Positions 1 through 7,498 of a stretch of 64,000 nt of DNA are shown here, in pieces. This DNA comes from Roseivivax lentus (GTDB taxonomy: Bacteria > Pseudomonadota > Alphaproteobacteria > Rhodobacterales > Rhodobacteraceae). The DNA lies in assembly GCF_900156805.1 (NCBI RefSeq), contig NZ_FTOQ01000013.1:42500-106499 (forward strand). Direction: 5' to 3'. A program made the position numbers and the translations under genes. The notes beneath the pieces were generated by a model that saw only the letters and a list, made by a program, of their open reading frames with translations, did not search any database and was not told the origin of the DNA. Numbering within the stretch: the stretch's first letter is position 1; each line of letters starts with the position of its first letter.

Positions 1-678
1 ATCGCGCCGCGCGTACCGATCGTCTACCGCGTGAACGACGATCTGACCGGGATGCGCCTGCCCGACTGGCTCAAGGAGGCCGAAGCCCCGCTGGCCGCGA
101 TGTGCGATCGGATCAGCCTGGCCAGCGCCGAGCTGGGACGCCGCTTCGAGCATCCGAACGTGACCATCGACCCGATGGGAGTGCCCCGCGGCGCGCTTCC
201 GTCAAAGGACAGCACTCTTGACCCATTCCTGCCGCGCCACCCGATGGAAGCGGTCTGCGCCGGGACCAGCCATATCGACTTTCCGACGCTGTGCGACTGG
301 GCTGCAGGCCACGCATCCTGGCGGTGCCACGTGATCGGCGGTGTGAAGGCGCGCCCCCCCTCCCTGCCCCGAAATCTCGTTCTGCACGGAGAAATGCCCT
401 ATCGCGACATGCTGAGCTTCGTGGCCCATGCCGATGTCGGGCTGGCCGCCTATCGCGATCGTCCGGGCGTCGAGTACCAGCGCGCGCACTCCAACCGAAT
501 CCAGCTTTATCGCCATTACGGCCTGCCGATCCTCGGGCCGGAACGGCTTTGCCATCCATCCATTCCGGCCCTCGTCGGGTACGATGCGCCCGACGCCGCG
601 TTTCGCTGCGAAACCTGGACGCGCCGTCCGGAACGGCTGCCCGATTGGTCCGAACTCGCCCGTGCGCTGGTTCAGTAG
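1..678 (+). CDS. Glycosyltransferase, 5'-truncated by the window edge
   Basis: The reading frame is open from base 1 and ends at a TAG at 676-678, giving the last 225 residues. The visible part begins inside the N-terminal domain (IVYRVNDDLTGM), and the C-terminal half has the layout of a GT-B retaining or inverting glycosyltransferase: a VIGGVKARPP stretch, then HGEMPYRDMLSFVAHADVGLAAY, and a late IQLYRHYGLPIL segment. This pattern resembles GumK-like glucuronosyltransferases that build exopolysaccharide repeat units on a lipid carrier at the inner membrane; the donor sugar cannot be read from the sequence. Its stop overlaps by a few bases the stop of the convergent head-spike pseudogene. 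It fits the polysaccharide genes at the far right of the window and the manC gene at 7.5 kb. Confidence 0.7.
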   Translation: MAPRVPIVYRVNDDLTGMRLPDWLKEAEAPLAAMCDRISLASAELGRRFEHPNVTIDPMGVPRGALPSKDSTLDPFLPRHPMEAVCAGTSHIDFPTLCDWAAGHASWRCHVIGGVKARPPSLPRNLVLHGEMPYRDMLSFVAHADVGLAAYRDRPGVEYQRAHSNRIQLYRHYGLPILGPERLCHPSIPALVGYDAPDAAFRCETWTRRPERLPDWSELARALVQ

Positions 679-2015
679 TCGAGGACCGCACCCCCGTTCG
701 ACGTCGCGATGCCACCCGCAAGCGTGCGGTGGCCGCGGGTTAGCACGAGGCCCGCATTTGCCTCGATCGCATAGGCGGTCCCTGCCCCCGCCGCATCGGC
801 GCGCGTCTTCTCGAGCCACATGGTCCCGGCATTGGAACACTTGAAGGCCACCGATGTGCCGTCCACGTCCCGCGCCACGACGCTGGTTCCCAGGCACCAG
901 GTCTTCGTGCTCTGGATGCAATGCACCTCGGTGCCGTTGACCGAATGCCCGTAGGTTCCGCCGAGCACCGCCGCCACGACGCCGTCATGGGTGGTGAAGC
1001 CGTTGCAGGAGGTCGCGGTTCCGTCGCCGTTCCCGACGCCCCGGCAATTGACCAGCAACACGTTCATGCCGGGCGTGCCGTCCTCGTGAAAAGACCAGCC
1101 GTCCTTCGCCCCGCCCGACGCCTCGCAGTCGAAGAAGGCGCAGAGCCCGGCGGTGCGCCGGATCCGCACCGCGTCATAGGGCGCACTCGGGTTCGAGGGC
1201 GCGGAGAACCGGAAGCTCGACCGAACCGCCACGATGTTGCGCGCCGCCGCCGCGTCGCAATGCAACGTGCCGGTGATCCCGCCCTCGCAATGGATATCCT
1301 CCATGTAGAGGTCATGCGCGTGGGTCAGAAAGCGCGCGCCGTGAAAGCTGCGCAACAGGACGATATCGCTCGGGCCCGGGACCCGTCCGATATTCACATG
1401 CACCGTGCCGGAGACATCGCACCAGCTGTCGACCGTCGCCGCGCAGAGCGCCGCATCGGCGACCTGGACGAGTTCCCGGTCGATGCCTGCCGCGCTCGTC
1501 TCATCGGACCGGAAGACCCGGCGCACGGACGAGACCGCCGCGCTATAGGTGCCGCCCGCGTCGCTCCAGGTGACGCTGTGAGGCCCGGTCCGGTAACGCA
1601 CCGGCCCGCCCCATCCGAGGATCGCCACGGGCTGGGACGGCTCCCGCTGGCCGTTCTTCGAGAACGCTGCTTCTTCTTAAGAGCCAGGCTGGACGGCGAT
1701 CCGGTAGGCGGCGTTGGTCGCGTTACCAAGCTCGAAGGCCCGGTAGATCGTGCGCAGCGCATTCGAGAAGTCTCCGGCAACCGCGCCCAGCCCGGAATTC
1801 GCGTCATCGCCCGCGGACCCGTCCACGTGATAGACCGGCCCGGTCCAGATCGCCGGATCGACAAGGCTGCGCGGGTCGATCCCGGTCGTGACGCGCCCCC
1901 GCGACAAGACCGGCGTCAACGCGGACAGAACCGAGCCGCCGCCAAGGCCCGCCGGTGGCGCGTGGCGCGATGCGGGCAGGGCCGCCATGCCCAGGCCCGC
2001 CTTGATCGCCAGCAT
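672..2015 (-). pseudogene. Head-spike fibre-like beta-helix protein with an in-frame stop
   Basis: Two open segments on the minus strand (2015-1677 and 1676-672) are in the same frame and are separated only by a TAA at 1677-1679. Reading through gives about 447 residues: an N-terminal MLAIKAGLGMAALP segment, a linker, a YHVDGSAGDDANSG motif, then a right-handed parallel beta-helix rich in asparagine and glycine. Around the stop the protein reads YRIAVQPGS, stop, EEAAFSKNGQREPSQP, as if a tyrosine codon TAT or TAC had become TAA. Size, start and position just after a spike-base-like gene suggest the head-spike fibre (GhsB-type) of rhodobacterial gene transfer agents, which binds host capsule. 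The ATG at 2015 overlaps the expected TGA of the upstream gene (TGATG), so they were translationally coupled. The family call is an inference. Confidence 0.6.
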
Positions 2016-2289
2016 CAATACACCCCGACGATATCGGTCGCCGTGGTGCCTGTGGCCAGAACGGACCGGACCGGACCCGGAAGGGATAGACGATGCCCTC
2101 GGCGAGGTTTCGGAAGGTCACGGTCTCGCCGCCCTGAAACACCACCGAGAGGTCGCCGCCCTGGCCAAGGACAAGACCGCGCGGCAGGGCCGCGAGGTCG
2201 GCGGCATCGTCGGGTGTGATGGCGAAGGCGTGGGACGCGGGGGAATCGTATCCGGCGGACTGGCCTTTGAAGGGATCGTAAATCGGCAT
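2015..2289 (-). pseudogene. Spike base protein, Rcc01079-like, frameshifted by a 5-bp duplication
   Basis: The ATG at 2289 follows a good AGGAGAG ribosome site. The product begins MPIYDPFKGQSAGYDSPASH and continues TPDDAADLAALPRGL, which resembles the short RCAP_Rcc01079 family of capsid spike-base proteins (GhsA of the Rhodobacter gene transfer agent). After YPFRVRS the frame breaks at three tandem copies of GGACC (plus strand 2063-2077). Removing one copy restores VLATGTTATDIVGVY and a TGA exactly overlapping the next gene's ATG, giving about 90 residues. Without correction the frame runs on into unlike sequence to about 1804. The lesion therefore looks like a slipped-strand duplication in a real gene. 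No other phage or gene-transfer-agent genes are near, so this is an orphan module. Confidence 0.65.
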
Positions 2290-2371
2290 CTGCTCTCTCC
2301 TGATCGGGGACGCCCAGACCCTTGCCGGAAAACCCTAATGGCGCACGACCCCACCGCGCGTTGCACGAAAA

Positions 2372-2397
2372 ACGGGGTTTCGCATGCGAAACCCCGT
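2372..2397. terminator. 26-bp perfect palindrome: parAB terminator and parS-like core
   Basis: A perfect 26-bp palindrome lies between the parB stop and the spike-base gene. Read on the minus strand it is a hairpin followed by five T residues, as expected for a rho-independent terminator of the parAB transcript. Its central 16 bases (2377-2392), GTTTCGCATGCGAAAC, also resemble chromosomal and plasmid parS centromere sites, and a close relative occurs inside parB at 3428-3443. Confidence 0.65.
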
Positions 2398-2424
2398 CGG
2401 AACGATGTCGCGATTTCGCGAAGG

Positions 2425-3504
2425 TCAGTCGGCGAAATATTCCTCGATTCGGGCAAGAACAGTGTCGATATCGTCGCCTTTGAGCGTCGCACCCGACAGG
2501 GTGATCGACACGCTGTCGGCGCGGCGCCCGACCTTCATACGGATGCCCCGACCGAGGTCGCGCCCCGGATCAGCAGCGCTGGCGCTCTTTTTCGGACGCC
2601 CGCCCCGGTCGCGACGCGCCTCACCGGCGCCCGCGGCTTCCCCGGCTTCGATCGACGGCACAAGCGCCGCCCATTCCCGGTCCGGATCCGCGATGACTTG
2701 CGTCTCTAACTCTGCCCGAATTGCATCTCCGAAGCCCATGCGCAGCGCGCCCGCGAGCCGCAGGCACTGGCGTTCGCTGAGGCTCTTGGGGAAATGCAGC
2801 ATGTCGCCCAACTCCTCGTGGATCAGCGCGAAGGAGCGGATCTTCGACCGCTTCGCCTTGGACGCCGACGCGTAGAGCGTCGACACGGCCTCATCCAGGT
2901 TCGAGAACACACCACCATGCACCGCCATCGCCGCGATTCGTCCGCGCTCATACTGGCTGATCCCGGCACGAACCTCGTTTTCCTCGATCATCGCCTGGAT
3001 CGCCTCAACCGAGGATTTCGGCGCGCGCACGAAGGCCGGGATCGTGGCGTAATGCACCGACCCGTAGCTCGCATTGAGTTGGCGATACGCCGAAAGCCGC
3101 CGGAAGCCCGAAATCAGCGCATAGCTGCCATCGGGTTGCGCATAGACCTCGATGGGCAGGCGCAGACCATGCGCGTCGATGGAGCGGACCAGCTCCTGCA
3201 TCTCTTCGTCGTCGATGCCCATGCGGTCGCGCGCCAGGGTATCGACCGCGATCTCGCCCAGCGGCACCTCCACCGCGACGAGACCTTTCTGGCGCGCCGC
3301 GCGCAGTGTCTCCGCATCGCTGCGGTCGCGCGCGATCTCCGCACGTTCACCGTGGGGCAGGGGGTCCGACAGGCGGGCAGCATCGGCGACCACGTCCGCG
3401 ATGGGCGGACGCATACCGGTTCGGGAGGTTTCGCGCGCGAAACCCTCTTCGAGGGCCTTCAGCGCGTCGGCCGACGGCACCTCAAGCTGTCTGCGTTTCG
3501 CCAT
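2425..3504 (-). CDS. parB: ParB family partition protein
   Basis: This 359-residue protein is the centromere-binding component of a plasmid partition system. The N-terminal third carries the ParB/Sulfiredoxin-like nuclease fold with VRSIDAHGLRLPIEVY and the arginine motif ISGFRRLSAYRQL; the centre has IEENEVRAGISQYERG and a helix-turn-helix region ending in LSERQCLRLAGAL; a basic, glycine-rich linker (RRDRGGRPKK) leads to a C-terminal dimerisation segment. The ATG at 3504 overlaps the 3' end of parA by 23 bases, so the two are cotranscribed and probably coupled. Transcription likely ends at the palindrome at 2372-2397. In this family CTP-dependent loading at parS forms the partition complex on which ParA acts. 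Confidence 0.93.
   Translation of the reverse strand: MAKRRQLEVPSADALKALEEGFARETSRTGMRPPIADVVADAARLSDPLPHGERAEIARDRSDAETLRAARQKGLVAVEVPLGEIAVDTLARDRMGIDDEEMQELVRSIDAHGLRLPIEVYAQPDGSYALISGFRRLSAYRQLNASYGSVHYATIPAFVRAPKSSVEAIQAMIEENEVRAGISQYERGRIAAMAVHGGVFSNLDEAVSTLYASASKAKRSKIRSFALIHEELGDMLHFPKSLSERQCLRLAGALRMGFGDAIRAELETQVIADPDREWAALVPSIEAGEAAGAGEARRDRGGRPKKSASAADPGRDLGRGIRMKVGRRADSVSITLSGATLKGDDIDTVLARIEEYFAD
3428..3443. promoter_or_regulatory. parS-like palindrome inside parB
   Basis: The 16-bp perfect palindrome GTTTCGCGCGCGAAAC (18 bp when the flanking G and C are counted) sits in the 5' part of the parB coding sequence, in codons near residues 20-26. It shares the arms GTTTCGC and GCGAAAC with the palindrome at 2377-2392. 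ParB-family centromeres often have the form GTTTC...GAAAC and lie in or next to par genes. This is inference from shape and position. Confidence 0.5.
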
Positions 3505-4885
3505 GCTCGGCCTCCTTTATTGCCTGCGCATCCCGCCACCAGGACCCGATCAGAAGCTCCTTGAATTCCGCGTAGGTCCGATCGAAGGCTTCCCGCCCCC
3601 TTGTATAGGTTTCACGATTGAAGTTGCGGTAATCGGCTTCGTAGATGCCCGACACCGTTTCGCCGGCCTGCCCGACAAGCGCGGTGTATTCCTGCCTATA
3701 TGCGTTCATCATGTCGCCGAAATAGGCCTGGATCACGTTGGCAAGGTCCGTCTGCTGGCTGGCATCGAACCGGGTGATGATCGCCCGCACGACATCCCAT
3801 TCGAACCGCATTTCCGGAAGCCCCGCCCGCGCCCGCGCAGCGTTCTCACCGTCCTCGATCGAGGCAAAGGTCGAATACAGCATGTCGAAGAAGCGCCCCG
3901 TCGAGTCGAACTCGAGAAAGGACGCCCCGAGCGGCACGAGGATGATATCCGCCGCGGCCAACGCGTTGATCGTGAGGTAGCCAAGCGCCGGCGGCGTATC
4001 GAGCAGGATGATGTCGTATTCATCGAGCGCACCGCCCTGATCCAGCGAGGCGGTCAGCGCATCCCAGAGCGGCCAGTTCCTGAGACCCATCCGCCAGACG
4101 GGGATCTGGAACTCCGCCCAATAGAGGTTCAGCTGCGCGCCGATCAGGTCGATATTGGGCCAGTGGGTCTTCTGAACGACATCGTGCAAGCCGATGCCAA
4201 GCGCCTCGGTCAGGGTTTCGTCCAGCGGGGCAGGGGGCTCGCCCGCCGCCTCACGCACCTTGTTCTCGGCCTGCAGATGGTTGGCGTAGTCGCGGGCGAG
4301 CAGCGGGAAGACCGTCTGCCATTCATCCGCCACCCGGCCCCCGAGGATCGAGGTCATCGAGCCTTGGCTGTCCAGGTCGACCACCAGCACCTTGTACCCG
4401 TCGAGCGCCGCCGACATCGCCAGATGCGCCGCGGTCGAGGTCTTGCCGACACCGCCCTTGAAATTCGCCACGGCGACGACCTTGGCCGGCAGACCTTCGG
4501 GCCGGTAGGGGCGGTATTCCTTCGTGCTTACGCCCTCTTCCGCGAAGTGATCGCGCAATTTCAGGACGTCTTCGAGAGTGAACCACTTCCCGTTGCCCTG
4601 GCCTTCGCCCTGCGGCAGATCGGGATGCTTGTTCAGCACGCGCCGCAGATGCGCGGGAGCGACCGGGATCAGGTACCGGCAGATTTCCCACATCGAGAAT
4701 TTGCGCAGCCGCTTGCGCCCGTCCGGCGAATAGCCCCGTTTGGCCAGGTCGTCGCGGCCGCGCCCGGCGAAGGCCGCCGCCTTGGCGAATCGCGCGGTGT
4801 CGACCGGGTCACCGATCTTGCCCGCTGCCGTCTTCGGGTCCAGGTTGAAATAGGGGGGGAGGGGGACCTCCGGTTTTCGTGCCAT
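3482..4885 (-). CDS. parA: ParA family partition ATPase with N-terminal DNA-binding extension
   Basis: This 467-residue ATPase pairs with ParB to move plasmid copies over the nucleoid. The deviant Walker A motif KGGVGKT is at about residues 143-149, followed by the VVDLDSQGS switch and, later, IILLDTPPALGY. About 120 residues precede the ATPase core and include a probable winged-helix segment (FSMWEICRYLIPVAPAHLRRV) of the kind that lets type Ia ParA and RepA proteins bind their own operator. The ATG at 4885 follows an AGAGGTGAG ribosome site. It is transcribed away from the initiator gene, and the spacer between them probably holds both promoters and the origin. Confidence 0.93.
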   Translation of the reverse strand: MARKPEVPLPPYFNLDPKTAAGKIGDPVDTARFAKAAAFAGRGRDDLAKRGYSPDGRKRLRKFSMWEICRYLIPVAPAHLRRVLNKHPDLPQGEGQGNGKWFTLEDVLKLRDHFAEEGVSTKEYRPYRPEGLPAKVVAVANFKGGVGKTSTAAHLAMSAALDGYKVLVVDLDSQGSMTSILGGRVADEWQTVFPLLARDYANHLQAENKVREAAGEPPAPLDETLTEALGIGLHDVVQKTHWPNIDLIGAQLNLYWAEFQIPVWRMGLRNWPLWDALTASLDQGGALDEYDIILLDTPPALGYLTINALAAADIILVPLGASFLEFDSTGRFFDMLYSTFASIEDGENAARARAGLPEMRFEWDVVRAIITRFDASQQTDLANVIQAYFGDMMNAYRQEYTALVGQAGETVSGIYEADYRNFNRETYTRGREAFDRTYAEFKELLIGSWWRDAQAIKEAEHGETQTA

Positions 4886-5481
4886 GCTCGCTCACCTCTT
4901 GGATATCGCCTGTTTTCGGCGTTATTACCAAAATCATCGCACATCTTTTGCTGAAGGTGAATCGTGGAAACGGGCTCGGCCGGTTTTTCTGGCATCAGCG
5001 CAGTCCGCGAGCCCGCCTTTCTTGAAAATCCAAGAAATTCAAAGATCAACACGACATATAATGTTGAAGGATCTTTTAGGTCTTTTGAATCTTTATCCAG
5101 ATAATACCAAATAAAAACAATGATATAAAAGGCTTCTGGTCGCCGGATACAGGACGTTCGGTACCTGTTTGCAGGATGACGGGGTGCCATCTGCGGTGTG
5201 ATCGGTCCCGATTCGCGGGTTTTTGGGCGCCGAGACTCGGGAGCGCGCCGATTGGCTTGAATAGTCTCGAATCTCCTGCGCTGCCTTCCCGTAAACGGGT
5301 CCCCTAAAGACCGCCCTCCCGGACGAATGAGCGCGTTAGGCACCCGTTTGCGGGACGCATTTCCCGGCGCAGGCTCCCCGAAACAAGGTACCCAGAACGC
5401 AATTGTGTGCGGGCGCCTTTTCGGCCATCCTGTGTGAGAGGCAGGGCGACTCGAAAACGGGCGCCGCAACAGGCAAGACAT
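4886..5481. other. Probable replication origin: AT-rich block plus repeated palindromic 14-mer
   Basis: This 596-base spacer separates divergent parA and rep. Bases about 5020-5135 are markedly AT-rich in an otherwise GC-rich neighbourhood, as a duplex-unwinding element would be, and contain an imperfect inverted repeat (AAGATCAACA ... TGTTGAAGGATCTT). Next to it a palindromic 14-mer occurs three times: ACCTGTTTGCAGGA at 5163-5176, ACCCGTTTGCGGGA at 5342-5355 and ACCCGTTTACGGGA on the minus strand at 5287-5300. A related 15-mer is at 5206-5220. Repeats with this spacing beside a Rep_3 initiator are what iterons or the rep operator would look like. The assignment as origin is inference. Confidence 0.6.
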
Positions 5482-6723
5482 ATGGGCAGGGCGATGCAGG
5501 ATCTCACCCAATCGGAATCCGGGGACGGCATCCCCCGGGACAAGCTGACAGGATCGCTCCGGCGGCCCTCGGTCAAGAAGAACGTGGCCGCAATCCACGT
5601 ATCGGGCAAGCTCACGCTTCTGCAGCGCAAGCTTTCGAACGTGCTTTTGCTGAATGCCTACGACACGCTGATCTCTCGGCCCAAGCACCAGATCGACGCG
5701 CGCACGCTGTGCCTGATGGTCGGGTACAATTCCAACGACATGGAGACGCTGAAACAGTCTCTACGCAGCCTTGCAGAGACGACGGCGGAATGGGACATGC
5801 TCGACGAGCAGGGACGGCAGGAATGGGGTGTGTCCTCGCTTCTGTCCTATGCCAAGCTCAAGGGCGGTATCTGCGAATACGCCTATTCGCCCGCCTTGGC
5901 CGAGAAGCTCCACGACCCCAAGGTCTTCGCGCTGATCAACTTGAACATCCAGCGCCGCTTCACCTCGGGCCATGCACTCGCGCTTTATGAGAATTGCTAC
6001 CGGTTCGTGCGCACCGGATCGACCGGCTGGTGGCCGATTGACCTGTTCCGCCGCCTGATGGGGGTCGATGGGTCCGCCTATTACGACAGTTTCAAGCATC
6101 TCAACGCCAAGGTCATCAAACCCGCCGTGGCCGAGGTGAACAAGACCTCGAACATCCTGCTGGAGCCCGAATTCCGGAAGATGGGCCGGCAGGTCGTGGA
6201 ATTGCGCTTCAAGATCAAGGAGAACCCGCAGCTCGGTCTGCTGAACATCGACGACGGTGGCGGCATCCGGCAGGGCGTGACCTATCGGCGGTTGATCGCG
6301 GTCGGGGTCAGCGACCGTCTGGCGCGGCAATGGATCGCCCAGCATGGCGAGGATTACGTGAACGAAAAGCTGGACTACCTGGCCGGGCGTGACGGTGTGG
6401 AAAGCCCGGTGCGCTACCTCACCGCCGCGATCCGCGACGATTACAAACCCGCAGATGCCGCGGATGCTCCGGGTGCCGCCGAGATCGGATCGCTCGACGA
6501 GATGCGCGCGCTGCGCAGCCGCCAGCTCGACCGCATCCGCGCGCTCGTGGCGGATCGAAGCCCGACCCAACGCGACGCGGACAAGCGGCTCTTTCTCGCG
6601 CGGTTGAAGGACAGCGCGGCGCGTGCGGATTTCGGCAAATCGGGCTGGGATAGTGCCACAAATCGCACCGCGATCGTGAAATTCTGGGACGAAATGGTGC
6701 CCGGCGCGTTCGACGATCTCTGA
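5482..6723 (+). CDS. Plasmid replication initiator, Rep_3-like
   Basis: This protein of about 413 residues should bind origin repeats and open the plasmid origin. It has the tandem winged-helix layout of Rep_3 initiators: VAAIHVSGKLTLLQRKLSNVLL opens the first domain, MVGYNSNDMETLKQSLRSL follows, and the second domain spans the INLNIQRRFTSGHALALYENC and FRRLMGV segments. The last 100 residues form a variable, charged tail. In roseobacters such proteins define RepB-type replicons, usually beside parAB as here. The frame is open upstream; ATG at 5482 (after AGGCAAGA) and ATG at 5494 are both reasonable starts, and a GTG at 5407 is less likely. The AT-rich spacer upstream probably holds its binding sites. 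Confidence 0.88.
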   Translation: MGRAMQDLTQSESGDGIPRDKLTGSLRRPSVKKNVAAIHVSGKLTLLQRKLSNVLLLNAYDTLISRPKHQIDARTLCLMVGYNSNDMETLKQSLRSLAETTAEWDMLDEQGRQEWGVSSLLSYAKLKGGICEYAYSPALAEKLHDPKVFALINLNIQRRFTSGHALALYENCYRFVRTGSTGWWPIDLFRRLMGVDGSAYYDSFKHLNAKVIKPAVAEVNKTSNILLEPEFRKMGRQVVELRFKIKENPQLGLLNIDDGGGIRQGVTYRRLIAVGVSDRLARQWIAQHGEDYVNEKLDYLAGRDGVESPVRYLTAAIRDDYKPADAADAPGAAEIGSLDEMRALRSRQLDRIRALVADRSPTQRDADKRLFLARLKDSAARADFGKSGWDSATNRTAIVKFWDEMVPGAFDDL

Positions 6724-6755
6724 GATATCTTGAAATGGCCCGAATGCTTGGCTAA

Positions 6756-6765
6756 CTTAGCTAAG
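6756..6765. promoter_or_regulatory. Palindrome upstream of the antitoxin, possible autoregulatory operator
   Basis: CTTAGCTAAG is a perfect 10-bp palindrome just before the GAGAGG ribosome site of the antitoxin gene. A partial repeat (GGCTAAC) lies immediately upstream. Phd/YefM antitoxins usually repress their own operon through such short palindromes, so this is a reasonable operator candidate. Confidence 0.45.
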
Positions 6766-6781
6766 AAGAGAGGTCGCGCCC

Positions 6782-7009
6782 ATGAAAGTCACCGTCCACA
6801 CCGCCAAGACGCAATTGTCGAAACTGATCGAAGCCGCGCTGCGCGGTGAAGAGGTCGTGATCGCCCGCGGCAAGGATCCGGTCGTGCGGCTCGTGCCGGT
6901 GGAGAAGCCGAAATTCGCCTTCGGACTGCTCGAAGGTGAAGTCGCGACCATCCCCGATTTCCTCGAGCCGATGGACGAAGACGACCTGCGCGCGTGGGAG
7001 GGCCGGTGA
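6782..7009 (+). CDS. Type II antitoxin, Phd/YefM family
   Basis: This 75-residue protein begins MKVTVHTAKTQLSKLIEAA and continues GEEVVIARGKDPVVRLVPV, the typical N-terminal DNA-binding fold of prevent-host-death antitoxins. The acidic C-terminal tail (FLEPMDEDDLRAWEGR) is the part expected to wrap around the toxin. Its TGA overlaps the GTG start of the PIN-domain toxin (GTGA), so both proteins come from one mRNA. Next to the rep/par genes it probably works as a post-segregational stability module. Confidence 0.9.
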   Translation: MKVTVHTAKTQLSKLIEAALRGEEVVIARGKDPVVRLVPVEKPKFAFGLLEGEVATIPDFLEPMDEDDLRAWEGR

Positions 7010-7401
7010 GCCGGTTCCTGCTCGACACCCACGCCTGGGCGTTCCTTCATCTCGACCGATCCCGAATCCCGACCGGCATGATGCAGGAGTTGGAAACCGC
7101 CGATGCGATCTTCATCTCACCCATCAGCGCGTTCGAGATCGCGCAGAAGGTCCGTGTCGGCAAATGGCCGGAAGCGGCGCATCTGGTGGGCCGGTTTCCG
7201 GACCTGATCGGGCGCGACGGCACGCAGGAAGCGCCGGTCACTGCCGCAATCGCCCTTCTGGCCGGTCAGATGGACTGGCCGCATCGCGATCCGTTCGATC
7301 GCTTCCTCGCTGCCACGGCCGAACTGGACGATCTGACGCTCGTGACCATGGATCGGGTCTTCGCGACGCGTCCCGGGCTCCGCACCGCGTGGGAATCGTA
7401 G
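7006..7401 (+). CDS. PIN-domain toxin, VapC-like
   Basis: This 131-residue protein has the PIN-domain RNase pattern: an early aspartate in FLLDTHAWAFL, ISPISAFEIAQKV carrying the conserved glutamate, and DPFDRFLAATAELDDLTLVTMD near the end with the last acidic residues. PIN toxins cleave tRNA or rRNA and are held inactive by the partner antitoxin. The GTG at 7006 gives a 4-base overlap with the upstream gene; an in-frame GTG at 6994 would add only four residues. The PIN toxin paired with a Phd-type antitoxin is a common mixed pairing. No lesion is visible, so the pair looks functional. Confidence 0.9.
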   Translation: MSRFLLDTHAWAFLHLDRSRIPTGMMQELETADAIFISPISAFEIAQKVRVGKWPEAAHLVGRFPDLIGRDGTQEAPVTAAIALLAGQMDWPHRDPFDRFLAATAELDDLTLVTMDRVFATRPGLRTAWES

Positions 7402-7498
7402 TTTCGTCTGCAATTCTTCTTAAATTCGCCACGCAGTCCGGGCATCCTTGCGCGCGAAGGGCGCTGCAAAAGGGCCCGCGGGCAGAACGAGGCTTGAG

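Noticed and set aside
1677..1679. Programmed readthrough or pyrrolysine at the in-frame stop
   Set aside because: The codon is TAA, not TAG, and no pyrrolysine genes or readthrough context are visible. A point mutation is simpler.
921..2219. A 432-codon plus-strand frame over the spike genes
   Set aside because: It is an antisense artefact over the beta-helix pseudogene; composition is arginine-rich and no family pattern is visible.
5407..5481. GTG 5407 as the start of the replication initiator
   Set aside because: The leader would be arginine-rich and overlap the repeat region; the ATGs at 5482 and 5494 fit the family N terminus better.
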